The position numbers and the translations under genes are program-made. The notes under the pieces are model-generated. The model was not told the DNA's origin, made no database searches, and worked only from the letters and a program-made list of their open reading frames with translations. From Sanderia malayensis (lineage: Eukaryota > Cnidaria > Scyphozoa > Semaeostomeae > Pelagiidae): a DNA stretch of 64,000 nt. Below are positions 22,401-35,925 of this stretch, one piece after another (position 1 is the stretch's first letter; each line of letters starts with the position of its first letter). The stretch lies in assembly GCA_013076295.1 (NCBI GenBank), contig RQOL01000767.1, positions 1 through 64,000 on the forward strand. Direction: 5' to 3'.

Positions 22401-25400
22401 ACAACTGCTCATTATTATAATTAATATAATGCAAATTTGTACATGTGGTAGACGAAGAGCTGAACATATTCACAGGGTATCTGAAAAAATCGGAATTTTT
22501 CCTGCAAAAACAAAGAAGATTTGATCAATTATAATTCGTTACTTTTCAATATCAAACCACAAGTCCTTTATGTTTCATTAGAAATGGGTCGTATAGTTAG
22601 TGACTTAAAAACCTATTCTGATCGATAAAGATTGACAAATTCGAATAAGAATACAAACCCAGAGAATTTAATTCCATTTAAACTTTTCTGCTGATCTCGC
22701 TTTGATGTTAATGCAAAATTTGTCTTGGTTCCAGTGAAACTAAAAGAGGGAATAAAATTAAATATAAGTTCTAAAATTTCCACGAAGTCATCGATGGAGC
22801 GTAATTATACTTTTAATACAAGTGTACAATACCATACTTCTTAGATTAAACGCCCCTTCAACACACCATATTTTGAAAACGCGCCCCACCTCAAGTTCTG
22901 GGTCGAAATGACACTTTTTCCGAAATATTTTTCGACATGTCAAGACTTTCAAAAATGTGTCTTTTTCGTCCCTTGAAGTTTCAGTAAGCGCCCCCCTCAA
23001 ATAAACGCCTCCCCAGAAAGTGCTTCAACTAACAAGCGTCCCAGTGCGCCTAATCCAAGAAACACGGTACGATATATATTAATGGTTGCTATCGGTAAAA
23101 CGTGAACTAGTAAGGAATAATATGTTTGTATAAAGATAATAGCAAGTCATACCTGTATGGACACGGTGCATCATTTAAGAAATCATAGGCCAATTCATCT
23201 AGCAGCACTGCCCATGTAGATTTGCCTCTGTTAAAAAAAGATTAATTTATGATTCCATAAAACACACACACAAATATATGTATATATATGCAGTTGAAAT
23301 CACTTCGAATCCATAGAACAAACCAAAACATGCTGGAGATAGCGAATGAACCAGATGACAAATGTCAAAAATATACACAAAGTACACGAAGAAATTAGAG
23401 GTGGTTCCTGATAATGGATTGTTCCCGATAATGAGTGGTTGCAAATAGTGCTCGAAATAGCTGTACATGTACAAAAGGTTGACCAGTTAAACATGAAGTC
23501 TTTAAATGTGTATGAAATTTGCTACAATACCTTGTATCCGTTCGACTACTTGATAACAATGAATCAAAAATGTTCAAGATAATTGTCTTTGTACTACTTC
23601 TGAATCTAAAACAAATAATAGCACATTGGATAACATTATACAAAATAATATTGCATGGAAAATAAAAAACATTAAGCCATGGAATATAATATATAGATAA
23701 TAATATAATATAAATAGCATAAACAATAGTATGATGTAAAAAACAGAAGCAAAGTCTTACGCCTTGCTCCCAATTGGTAGACTTCTCTTGTAAGCAGTTA
23801 TTTCTCTTGTTGTTGCAATGATTAATAATTGACTATTTTCATTCAATGAACTTGCGATTCGCTTCAATATATCAGCAAATATACTAAAGACAAAATGATA
23901 AAGCATTAATTCTTTCAGGATAGATTTATTTGAAGATGGATAACAAATCACTGTAATTGATTAAAAAATATAACTATTTTTAAGAAAATAATTAGGATAA
24001 CTTACTCTTCGATCTCTGCATCAGTTAGTGGTCTTTTCATAGATCTTGAACGCAGTGCCCAAAAGAACGGCGTTTGTGTGTCCTTTGAAATTACCAATCT
24101 AATGGTTGCATACAATGGGTATAACCTAAAATTAACAAATAATTGCAAAATAATTGGAATTGAAAATATAAGAAATAAATAAATGAAAAGTTATGGAATA
24201 GTAACATCTGTAGAACAACTAATGTCAAATTGCATCTATTTGAGATTGACATTAGTTTTGATAAATAAAGTAGTAATAACAAAATAATATAATAAAGAAT
24301 GGCTTACACTGCTCCATTGGTTGGTGAGGACAATGTGACATTAAAAACTTTTGGATAAGTTGTAGAGGACGCTGTTCCTTTGTTGAATTGCAAATTAACA
24401 TATGCCTCAGTCTGAAAATAAATACTAAACAGTAAAACATCCATCTACTTCTATTTCTGCGGCAATTGTTTAAGTATTGGGACAATTGAATTACTTTTCA
24501 AGATAAGCTCAAAATCATAGCATGGATAGTAGCTACAATCGACAACCACATGAACAAAGCAATGACGTAATTATGATACAATCACAACAACACTTTCATC
24601 TTTTCAAATTAAAAGCTTTGCCTTACCTTCCCTTTTGGAAAACTCAAAGTGCCAACTGAAGTGACGTAATCTTTACTTCCAATGGCAGGCGTGAGAACGA
24701 GGCCATTTTCATTAACTACTGACAATGGAGATATGGTTGCATATCGAACGGTGACGTCATTAAGGTTTCCATTATAACGACGAACTACGAGCTGTTTCGT
24801 ATCGTAGTAATCAAGCTCAACTACAGTGTAGCTAAAACACGAGCAACATTGGTTGTTAAAAAAGATTCAATTGCGTAGACGCAAATCTATTGCGAGCCAT
24901 TAAATATATGGTTACCTGGAAGTTTCGTCGAAACCAAATCTACCAGCAGGGTAATCACTTTCGGCAACAGAAATATTGCAATACGAAGACAGAGGGGAAA
25001 CAGACCCTGCTATGATTGCACCTGGAGCACTGGTTGTAAGATTTATAAAAAACCATGACGCAAATTCAGGAGTCTGTAAAAACACAAACATCCATGATTA
25101 TATGAACAGCGTAGAAATCCAGTGAAATAAACATAGGTAAAATACCAAGGATATCGCATACCGTATCATTCTTCAACATTATTGTTATGGACGATAATGA
25201 ACTTCCAGCAACGAAAGAGGTGTTTCCAGATGTTTTGGGTAACTGGTTTGCGAGATTTAAGATTGGTGACCAAGCATACCACTTAACCTTTGCAAAGAAA
25301 AACATACAAGCAAATAAATAAAGGACAGTGTAGTTACAGTGGAGCATCGGTATAGCAAGGCCTTCTATTCATAATCAATTCATTCTGTAATGAACTGAAC

Positions 25401-28400
25401 AGCTCATAGTACAATCTGCCATCGATTTGGCAACTTCTCTATAACGTACTTGCTGCATTCAAGGTGTGTTAAAGTAGAGCTCATTTGTGTGCTTACAGAA
25501 ATGATCAAATTAACTACTAAATACAACTAATAAGAATTGACTTTGAATATTTACATATAACACATGACATATACCTCAATCATTTCTGCAGATCCAGTTA
25601 CTCTTTGCAATGGAATTGTAACTATTTCAAAGCAAAAAAAATAAAATTCATCAACACAAGCTGTTTAGAAAATCTAACAAAACTTCACTCTAACATTTAT
25701 TTCATGTTAAAGAAATACCTTGTGCCGTAGTGTCTTCATTAATCGACGCTGTTTTAGTTGGAAAGCCAATGACACCATTCCACAGGCCATTTCCATCAAT
25801 CGTTACAATCGAATATGCCTGTAAATAGTTGCAACAATTAATGAATTCAAAACTGTATGCAATGGTATCTTATCTCTTTTATCATCATGAAACGTGGTTA
25901 CATTTGCTGATGCAATGAAATATAGATGAATACCTTGGTATTCTCAGTTGGGCTGGGTAATTTTGCTCCTCCGGTTACGTTTGTGAGGATGATAATGATT
26001 TGCTCCGCAGGTTCGGATACCGCGTCTTGCAAAATTGTTAAATTCAATGACTTTATCTGTCCCCCAGCTGGTACTGTATTCAATTCCTATAAAAAAGTGC
26101 TTTGTGCAATTAAATAAATAAATAAATATTAATATATATAAGGTCAAACGAAAAATTTAAATTAACAACGAAAATATCGGGGCCCGTTAACTCTTGTTCC
26201 CAGCAATTAAACAACAAGACATGATTAAACAATTTACCTCGAATGTTACTTCCTTATTAATTGGAAGATAATCCTGATTTGGTTGCAAGGCAGATGCTGC
26301 CTTACTTCTTGCTGCAATTACTGACTGGATGTTGGCTGGTAAAGTATTGATAACCTGGTTTTGCCATGGCTCGCCACCACCAATAGTCCCTTACTAAAAC
26401 CTTAGCTGTGCTAAACACACCGCCATTTCGAATCAGATTCAGTCTGACATTACGCGATGATTCTTGAATAGTGGTTTGAGTTGATTGTGTTGTGAAGCTG
26501 ATTACTCCAAATGGATTGTCGTTATCACGAATTGTTATTGTCGATAACTGGTCAGTAGATAATCTCGGAGATATTACTGTGAAATAAAATACAATTTAAT
26601 TACAGTCGAACTCGCTAGAACTTCGCTATTTCAAACTATTGGCTGTCTCGAAAGAAAATATTTCTCCCTAAAAGGAAAAACCAGGTTATTTCATACGAAA
26701 TTCAAGAAAGAACTTCAATTATCAATTATCATAACAACGATAATTTATGTTTAGAAATTAAGTGAGCTTAGGTTGTCTACAAAATATGAAGCAAATTTCA
26801 CTAATGGACCATTTTAGTGAATTGAATTTAGTGACCAATTTAATGTTTAACAAAGTTCGAGATAGTGAGACTTAAAGTAGCAGTATTAAAATTATGTAGC
26901 TAGTAGTTAAAGGGATCAGGTGTTAGGTTCATTATGAAAGAAAGAACATATGCGGGGGGTGTAGAATTTATTGATATTCTAATTTATTTTAAACATGTAA
27001 AGCAATAATACTCACATGCTAAATTGGCAGACCCAGGAGCCATTTCAATTGAAGTCAATCGAACATAGAATAATTCGTCTTTCTCAGGCAGCGGCGTCAA
27101 ATCATCAATTGTATTTACTCCAATGGTTGCTGTTGTTTGGCCTTGAATCATATCAACATATGACGTAATTGCTCTGTAATCAACATTGGAAGTGGCTGCG
27201 TTTACACCAGTGTATGCTTGAGTCGAGTAATGAACTCGAATGGAACCCATAGTGCTTAGCAAGCGTCGAATTTCAATTGATGCCTACAGTTTAAAAAATC
27301 ACAAATTACGATACACTCTGAATCAATTGATAAGAACGTGTGACATTTTGAAGTCGCACATTTTCCAAAAATAAATCTATATTAATAAGAAAAACTAACC
27401 TGGCTTCCTTCTGACACAGTTAATGATCGATAATTCTGAGCAATTTCAATAACACCATGGGGCTCAACTATCGCTGTATTCGATGATCCGAGTTTAGGCC
27501 AACCTGGCCTACCAGCAGTCAATGAAACCGAACTCAAATACACAGCGTAAATAGCATTGGCTTGTAAGACTGATGGCACAACAGCCTGAAATTAACAATT
27601 CAGATTTTCAGATAGATTTTCAACCTCCACATGCAGAAAGATGCAGGTGTCTTTAACTGTTTTGCGAATGAAAAGAAAAGTGGAAAAAAACCATACGTTA
27701 AATGAGAATGTTTCTGTCGTTCTCCGTGTGCGAAAGATAATGATCCGGATGGTGGATTGATTGATCCGATCACAAAACTTCCAACTGGATAACCCGATCT
27801 CCCAATCCACAGAGAATGATCCAAATAATCCACGACGAGAAACAATTACATTGTTCACATGAAATGCTGTAAGAAGAATAAATACGACAACTTGTGATCT
27901 ACATCCAAAATGAAAATAACAAGAGCATTAAGTTAGATATTGCATGTGAGAAACATACATTGTGAAGCAGGCAACATGCGTGTACTGGTGTCAAATTCTA
28001 CGATAGAATTAGCTGCCATTTCGGGGATGATGATAACAATCTTCGGTGATGAAGGATCTTTAGCTGAGCCATTGAAGAAACTTGGAAAAGACAAGCACAA
28101 AGCATGAATAGAGTTGAATATTTTTTGACAACCAGATCTAAAAATGTATAATTGACTGCTAACCTGCAGTTAACATGGTGAAGCTCTGTAGCTCTATCGA
28201 GAAATTTCCACCAAACTCAAGGAAACGCCCAGAGGGAATACTGAGGACTGTTCAGCCTGAAATCACATTAAAACGCATGATATTATACAATGCTTCTAGT
28301 AGAGATGGTCTTAATATTTGATCAGCTAATCTGAGTGATCCAATGCTTTCAAACAGATAGATATCATATATTAAAAAGAAAAATAAATTGTTATGTCGTA

Positions 28401-31400
28401 CCTTAATTTGGCCTGAAGTGAAAATTGCACTAACTGTATCAATTGTATTATCAACAGAATATTTCAAATGTACATCAGCTCGTACTGATCCAACAGTGCC
28501 TTTTGTTCTTTCGATATTAAAATGCAGCACACGACTGAAATTGCTTGCATGATATTCGAATGCTTTACCAGACTCAACAAGTTTGAATAATCCATGGGGA
28601 TAATCATTGGCCCTGGAAGGAAAATCAGATTTTATTAGAACACGTCCACATAATGGTTGAAGCATATAGTAGAAGTTCAACATATTTGGAAAAGACTTGA
28701 TACAATAGTAGACCAAATTATTATATGTCATCAGTCTTCTTACCTAACGGTGAAATTGATACTATTTCTAGCTGATTCAATTTCAGCTCCGTTATCTGCA
28801 GACACAAGCATGACTTTGTAACTTCATCTAATTCTGGCGTTTCATCGGCTATTATGTCAATTGCAAGGTTCTTTCGAGTTTCTCCATTTGCAAAGCTCAC
28901 AGAGAAATTTGCGATTCTAACATCTCCTTGAATTGTTCCTGTTAAAGATGATATCGCCCAGGCCACCTAAAATACACGAGGCATATTAAAACAACTATAG
29001 TCTAAGAGAAGAAAAGTACTTGATTATATTGTGAATATACTGCACCATATAGTACAGAAATGTAGTCAAACATATTGCAAGTTCAGCAGGATATGTTGAG
29101 GAATAAGTGAATATTATGCAGAGATGTAGCTCAATATATTACAGATAAATAGCAAGGTATATTGCAGATTGATAATAAAAATAGCAAAGCATCGTACATT
29201 TACAAGTCCAGTGGTTCCTGCACTGCGTGTGACAGGGATATTTATTTGCAGACGTCCGGTATGCGGTTCATCAACGATTGAACTTGGATTAATTGTTCCT
29301 TCGAAAGCGAATAAGCCATTTGGATGACCTTTCTTTAAAACTGTAATAGTCACGTTAACAACACTGTGATCTAGTGCAGCCCCACCAGAGGCGCTGTAAA
29401 CATTTAAGATGAATTTATCTTCAGGCTCTTGGGGACCTATGAAAAAAAAATCATTAAATTCAACAATGATATGCAAGCAGGATTTTTGATTTGCCCTTGT
29501 ATGAAAGAAAGCTAAATTAGATGTCTTGTATGCAACATTGCTAAACCTCTATAAGGCAGCACAAACCAAATTGATTCAAAATGAACTCAGATATAAATTC
29601 ACCTCCAAATGGAAGGACTGTAATATTGATTGGCTTTGGTCCACGTTCAGTTGTTTCGAAGATCACAGATCCACTGGCTGGAGTGATGTCCTCTGTTATA
29701 GCACTTGAACTTTGTGTTATTCGAATTAATTTCCATTGCACCTAAAACAGAAGAATAAACAATTAATTAAATTACTTTGAGATGAATAAGATCATAGCTT
29801 GATCTCTTATATGGAAAATAGAAACTAAAAAGAGAAGAAAAAAGCGAAGGATGATAAAATAAACAGATGGAATAAAAAGATAAACATAAGAAATGAACCT
29901 CGCTTCTTGTAGCTGTTCCATCCACTCTTGACAAAGGAAAGGAGAGTACTTGACTCGTGATAGGATTGGCGATTGATACCTTCAATGACGTATTAAAAAT
30001 ACCAAACAAGCCGTAGGGGTTGTCGCTTGTTTCAATGGTCAAAATTATTCTGGTTTTCACGCCCAAGTTTGCTTTGCCAGTAATAGATGTCAAAACGAGA
30101 CTGAACCTCTCTTGGAATTCTGATATTCTGTCATTGATGATGTTAACAGTGATGAATTTCAGTCGTTCTCCTCCTGCAAATGTCAGTGATGTCCCAACCA
30201 CTGTGAAATCATCCGGGCTCGTTGCATTCATCTCATTAACTGTGTAATATACTGTGCTTGATCCAAAACTTCCACCTGAAAGAAAAATAAATCAAAACGA
30301 ATTAAATTGGAGTGTACATTATGATAAATCATTATAATGACAATGGGATGAGCTGATCTATTCCAAGATAGAAATAAAAAATAATCCATGACAGACAGAT
30401 GTATAAATATAAGGAAAGAAAGATAAAAACCAAGATAAATATGTACCAGTTCTGTTGACAGGAATTGTGATACTTCCATCTCGCTCGTGTACCATCTACT
30501 TGTCTCAAAAAATTCAATTGTACCATACGGGTTGTCATTTTCAACGATAGTCACAGTGACTGATGAATTGGAGCCGATCTGTGGAGGTGTATCAACTTGA
30601 ATGCCATTCATAAATCCAAAATTTAAAATGCGTGTTGTCATCATTTGAACTTGTGTAATATTCACTTTGAAAGATTCGGCCAATTCTGGTTGGGCATCAT
30701 TCGAAATGTCAATTCGTATGGTTTTCGTTGTTTCATTGGTATTAAAAATTACTTCTACAAATAAAAATAGAGCATAACTGTAAATATAAATACTTCATAT
30801 TGAAGAATATTTGTTCGGGCAATCACTTAAATAAAAAGTTAATTAAACAAAGCTTCTTAATAAATATTTCATGGTTTCGTAGTAAACACGTCATCGTACT
30901 GTAGTCCTAGTGAAACAAACGTGCTTCTTATTTAGACTCATTACATTACGTCCCAGTGCCTCGCTCGCAACTCGCTCAACACAAGCGAGCGAGTAAAAAC
31001 GAGCGAGGCACAGGGACGCAATGTAGTGAGTCTACTTCTTATTACCATTCAAAATGTGTTAAATTATAATTCCAATACGATAGCATTGACAATAGAACAA
31101 AATAACATACAGTCAAATTTGCACAGTTCGAACTCGTGTAATTCGAACTCTATCCAATTCGAACGAAATTCTCCGTCCCTTCGAAATTCTTATCAAACGT
31201 CTATAATTCGAATTTTCTGTAAATCGAACATTTTCAAGGGTACTCGAATTAGACAGAATTCATAGGGAGGATTAGCATTATCATACCTCCATGCGTGGGT
31301 GAAAAATCAATGCCAGGGGTGGCAGTGTTTACTTGAAAGTAGCATACATGACTCTCACTCGACCAATAAAACCAATTGATCTGATAATGGTCAGATTGAC

Positions 31401-34400
31401 GTATCCTGCGTTTTCTGATACATTGATTGGTAATGCTGAAATGAATTGAATGACCCCATAAGGCTGTTCACTGGCTGCTACTGTTATAAATGATTTAGTT
31501 GCATTGATTGATGTGTCGAATTCTGCTCCACCAGTCACAGCGGTCAATGATAATTCATAAACACTTGATTCTTCTGCGATGTTGTCATCTTTCACCTGAA
31601 ATTCAAGAAACAAAAGCCATTTGAACATACATCGGTTTTGACTAACGGAAGGGTGCTCTTTCAGGAAGAAGCCCCAGTAAATGGGAGCTTCCAGAATGTA
31701 CAAAAAATGTACAAACCGGAATGTACAAACCGGAATGTACAAGACAAAAGACATCTATTGTCGTTTCTCATAATGGCAATAGCATTCGTTCTACTCCCTC
31801 CCCTCTTTAGTTTCTTCTTATCTCAATTCCATATGTTCAAATCAAATAGGATCACAATACCTCGAGATAAATTTTCTGCATTGAGGTTCCAGATTGAAAT
31901 ACGACCTTTCCTGTCGTTGAATTGAATGTATTAGCTGCATTATCAACAACACCAGGCAATGAACGTAACCTCCAATTCACTTCAATTGCTCCATCAAATC
32001 CAACACTTCTGCGCAACCTGTTAAACACAAGAACAAAACTAATACTCAATTCAATTCAACATAGAGTGCACTAATCAAACGAGCTTCATATTCCTGTGAA
32101 TGCATAGCACATCAATGATCTGCAATGCATAAAAACAGTGATGCTTGAATGAAAGAAGTAACTTACAATATCAAGAATTTTCCATTGTAGCCGGTTGAAG
32201 TGGGTTCAGCAACAACTATTGATCTAGATTGGGTATCAACACCCACAACTCCGTGTGGTTTATCATTAGCACCAATTGTAATATTGGCTGTATTATCAGC
32301 TGATATTATTGCGCCATTATTTGCTGTCAGAAGGGAGCATGTGTACGACTCTTCAATCTCTGGTATGTTATCATCTGCAACGTTGATTCTGATCATACCC
32401 ATTGTTACATTCTGAAAACAAACAATTGGTATCCATCATAATCTAAATTAATCCTCGGTAAATACATATATATAAAGATATAAAGATATTTGGTATTTTT
32501 AATAAGAAACTTTGCAGAAAGGTCAAGAGTTCAGACTCCATCAAGCAGAAGACACTGTTGTATACGATAATGAAAACAGGAGGCCTGAATTTGCAGTTAT
32601 AACAATACATTAGCATTGATCTAGGATAAAGCAAATGGACTAATATGGAAAGTATATACTCACATCTGCAAAAATCAAATGTCCAAACCAAGGTAGCAAG
32701 TCATTCTGGGCCTGTGGCCACATGACCACGTGACGTTAATTGTACGATGCAAACCTTGATTTCTATCAACTCTCAAAATGATGTTACTGCCTTCTGTTGC
32801 ATTAGAGATCATTCGGGAAGACGGATTGAAGCTAACGGAATAAGAATGGACATAAATAATAACTCTAAATAGAAATAAACAAATACCTGAATCTTATAAA
32901 TATAAAGAGATGCTGATAGATTAATAAAAGTGCAAGACAAAAATGCCCCACCTAAATATGCCATATGGATAATCATTCTCTTCAATGAGAATTTCGATTG
33001 ACTTTTGTTACCAATAACAACACCACCAGATGGTTTGTGAGTGTTACAACAAGTACTTCCCTCAATTCTGCAATATTATCATCAACGATTCTGATTTCAA
33101 AAATTGTTGAGTTGAATTGTTTGGGAACGTAACCAGGCCATTTTGCGGACTGAAATCTGCAGAAACTTGCATTAATACCGCTGGCCGTGAAATGTACAGC
33201 AACAGTGCCTTCAGACCCATTGATGCGATGCAATCTTAGTGATACGATGCCAACTGATTCTTGTACCCTGCGTACATTTGAACTTGTGAACTCGACGCTA
33301 CCTCGATTCAGAACAACTTCCGTATAACAACCTCGATTTGGCTCTTAGCTGCGTTGATCCTTGGAGAGTTCGGCACGAGTGACCCAGAGACTAAACTAAC
33401 ATTGGTGATCTTTACATGAAATACCTCGTCACGCCTGTGTTATTATCCTAAAAGAAAAATTGAAAATTAATAATAGCTACATATATCACAAATAAATGCT
33501 TCAAACTTCAAACAAGAATAGATATTGCATGATATTTTTGGAAAGAGATGAACTCAACCAATAAAGCAAATGGAACTTACATGTCTGACTTTGACATAGA
33601 CAATCGCCTCCTTTGCTCCTTGGTTCATTAACACAGACGATTTCTTAGAAAAATAATCAATTCCTGGAATTGCTATTCTCTCACTTCCTGAAACACTTGT
33701 GGCTTGCATTGTTTCATAGTAGACCAAAAATATCACCAAATGTTCCGAATAGCCTCGATATGACGAGTATTGCACTCGAGTTGACTTCCTTTTGTTGTGT
33801 AGTAACCTCGACTTGGTTCTTCCATTGGACAACGCCATACGGATCATCATTGGCTATATTGTTACGATGGCAGTGTTTTTAAGATGGTTGATAGTCGGTC
33901 CTTTGTTTGAATCAGATGAACCCGTCATTGAAACACTTGTCAACCTGGAATCAAATCACCTCATTTGTAAAAGGATCATACATTAAATACGGTGGAGTGG
34001 TTGTGATGAACAAAACTTGAATAAATCTGTGACCATTTCGTTGCATCGGGATTCCGTTAGGCCGAGATCAATCAGTTCAAAGAAATGGCTTTAATTTGTC
34101 ACATCGAGAGCTCGGTATTCAAGGGTCGCTATATCGAGAATTCATATGTACTGTATATCGTATCTAAATCTTGAAGAAAATAACTTTCTGGAAATCTGTA
34201 ATTCAAGCCTCCCCCTATAACTCATTCTCTTTTATACAGGGTATCAAAGGACAATATTCCTTGAATTGGGGGGGGGGTTAATATAAAAAAAAATATTGAC
34301 CTGACAATGAATCTTTCATTTAATTCTGGCAATTGATCAGCTCTGACATTGATGAGAATGGATGCTCTTGAGACACCTTGATTCAGATTAATCTGTCCGC

Positions 34401-35880
34401 TTGATGGATACAAATCATTCGTAATCTGACTAGCATTTGATCCAGTGATATTCCAGTAAACAGAAACCTGACCAAAACTGCCAAACTCTCTCCAAATTCC
34501 AAGCGTCAGAGGAGAATCCCAGCTCTGTTCAGTGACATTAATATGCAATGAAGCATCAGTAAATGCCAGCCTGCCATACGCATTATCATTCGATAGCATG
34601 CTAACTTGCATATTCGGGTTCGTGTCGAGTTTCGCCCTCCTTTGGGGCTTTCGAGGTCGATTGAAATGTTTCATCCATTCAGGAAGACTGTCTCTCAAAA
34701 TGGTGAAATCCAATAGTATCGAAGATTGTCCTTCGTAAAATACCAATTCGCCATTTCTAAAAAATATTGAAAAAGTAAAAATAAAATATAAGAACACACA
34801 AACTAAAGACTTTGAAAGCTTGTTACTTAAAGAGTGGTGGGTAGATGATAAAACTGAAGCATTACGATCGGATTAGTCGATCCCGTTAACTCAACTGACT
34901 TCCCCCAGAACATCTCTCTGTCTGATATCTATTTGCTTTGTCTATATACTTCATGTACGACTCTCGCAAGTCGAAACTTCGTAAATTCGAAATTTTGTTC
35001 TCTCGAATCATCCATTTCAACAACTCAACAAGAAATTTACCTGCTGACGTAATCAGAATTCACAGAAAGCATTGCCAAACGCAGGATGAAACTTCTCGGT
35101 GCGTTATAAACAGCAACTGCTAAGTATTGGGCTAATCCACTGACCGCATCAGTTGCATTGAAAGGCACTATACTCTCTGCATTCTTCACTGGTAGATTCT
35201 GTTCACGAAATTAGCACAACATTAGTCAAGTATTGTAAAACTCTTCTTGAAACAAATAGCATCAACATGCATAATGAACAGTAGCAGATAAAAATATACT
35301 TACTGTAAGATTAAGAAATTGTTTGGAATTCCCATCCCATTTGAAGAGTGATTCATTTGCAGCGATCACCAAATAAACTGTAAAAGATGCAAAAATAAAT
35401 TAATAAAATTTCTTGATTCAGAAATGTAACGAATATATATGTTAAAAGATTATTCAAGACAGAATATCTTTAATAATTACTGGTATTGTTCCAATTAAAG
35501 AATTTCCCTGTCTTAGCATTGGCAATAGTAATTTCTTGAATTTCCGTGAAACCAACTGGACTTGTTGTCTTGTATCTGTAAAGTCTTGATGCAGATTTCG
35601 AATTCGTAACAAATAAATACACTTCTCCATTGATATTAACAGAATCCACATCATTGGCACCCTGTGTCTGAATATTCTGCGATAATGTGAACCTCTTATT
35701 GGCTGATGACCAAACATAAACAGATGATGACGTAATATCTGTATTACCAGACGAATCGTAGCTATTAGCAACAGAGAGGTAAGTAGAGCCGCCTATTGAG
35801 AACGAGGCTAAGGATGCTGCTCCCACAGTTGACAAACTTGCACTTTCCAATCCAAAATGATTTCCTTGCCATTTCAAAAG
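19156..35880 (-). CDS. ADGRV1: ADGRV1 (VLGR1) adhesion GPCR, 3' portion from EAR repeats to C-terminus
   Basis: About 46 exons read from 35,880 down to the stop at 19,156; the 5' part is lost beyond the N gap. Order: EAR/EPTP repeats, about a dozen Calx-beta repeats marked by DNxPYG-like turns, a GAIN region with GPS, seven membrane segments, and an acidic tail ending in IADTHV. This order and the DTH-hydrophobic terminus match vertebrate ADGRV1, whose tail binds PDZ proteins whirlin and harmonin in the ankle-link complex of hair cells and at the photoreceptor cilium. Exons from 19,156 to 26,086 and from 35,041 to 35,880 read cleanly; several between 26,238 and 34,756 need one-base corrections. 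The family assignment is firm; the frame state of the Calx-beta block is not. Confidence 0.93.
19599..21558 (-). other. ADGRV1 seven-transmembrane domain
   Basis: Seven exons: 21,558-21,448 (TM1-2, LFMHMLFAIMMTNV), 21,121-20,999 (TM3, ILYVVGAYI and LAMHYFFLAQFSWIAAQ), 20,848-20,767, 20,642-20,540 (TM4, PVLFVAGHVIVVFAAY), 20,395-20,228 (TM5, PVLFFLLTASIVFFQAY), 20,082-19,961 (TM6, LLTLTWLFGGLHLVFG) and 19,787-19,599 (TM7, then the tail). The W in TLTWLFG at TM6 is typical of adhesion GPCRs. The right arm of the duplication starts inside the last of these exons, at base 19,733. Confidence 0.88.
21686..24831 (-). other. ADGRV1 GAIN/GPS region
   Basis: Exons between 24,831 and 21,686 encode the juxtamembrane ectodomain. 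The GPS is split over two exons: 21,989-21,920 has CVIWNHGG followed by GNWNSKNC, and 21,808-21,686 has CECKHLSQYAVLA. These supply the four conserved cysteines, the tryptophans and the HL/S cleavage triplet, so autoproteolysis is predicted between Leu and Ser. All these exons are in frame. Confidence 0.88.
22830..23069. mobile_element. Short TIR element (MITE) in ADGRV1 intron
   Basis: About 240 bp, more GC-rich than its surroundings. It starts TACCATACTTCTTAGATTA and, read inward from the other end, starts TACCGTGTTTCTTGGATTA, so the termini are inverted and about 75 per cent alike over 27 bp. The ends are consistent with a TA target duplication. Internal repeats of an AACGCCCC word are visible. 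No ORF. Confidence 0.55.
26238..34756 (-). other. ADGRV1 Calx-beta repeat exons with frame breaks
   Basis: Nineteen exons carrying Calx-beta repeats. Turn motifs seen include NDNAYG, NDDPYG, ENDYPYG, NDKPHG, SEQPYG, ENDNPYG, SDNPYG, NDYPHG and NDNPFG, with DxxPELxE-type acidic calcium-site strands such as ADETPELDE and SNDAQPELAE. Single-base shifts are needed near 34,660, 34,633, 33,857, 33,725, 33,431, 33,311, 33,170, 33,110, 33,035, 33,003, 32,715, 31,345, 30,492, 28,812, 28,230, 27,795, 27,725 and 26,390 to keep the repeat in frame; several occur in compensating pairs within one exon. Exons such as 29,899-30,275 and 27,016-27,283 are intact. Confidence 0.75.
30933..31034. mobile_element. 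Foldback MITE with 9-bp target duplication
   Basis: A 102-bp near-palindrome: the left arm TAGACTCATTACATTACGTC and its continuation pair with the reverse complement of the right end with 3 mismatches in 35 bases. The element is flanked by perfect 9-bp direct repeats CTTCTTATT (30,924-30,932 and 31,035-31,043). A 9-bp duplication points to Mutator-like transposition. It sits in an ADGRV1 intron. Confidence 0.85.
35041..35880 (-). other. ADGRV1 EAR/EPTP repeat exons
   Basis: Three exons (35,880-35,481; 35,377-35,304; 35,198-35,041). The first has repeated beta-strand blocks such as LASFSIGGSTYLSVAN, then VYVWSSANKRF and VNINGEVYLFVTN; the second has VYLVIAANESLFKWDG; the third has AQYLAVAVYNAPRSFIL. 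Alternation of a strand ending in L-x-V-A/T-N with a Y/F-x-W strand is typical of EAR propeller blades, which in ADGRV1 lie between Calx-beta groups. The first exon begins at a canonical acceptor only about 45 bases from the gap. Confidence 0.85.
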
Positions 35881-35925
35881 CTGAAAAGAAAAATTCGATC
35901 AAATTCGCAGCTTTGAAAAAAAATG

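Noticed and set aside
26238..34756. Programmed ribosomal frameshifting or a real pseudogene in ADGRV1
   Set aside because: Shifts are numerous, differ in context, often compensate within an exon, and splice sites are intact; sequencing error explains them more simply.
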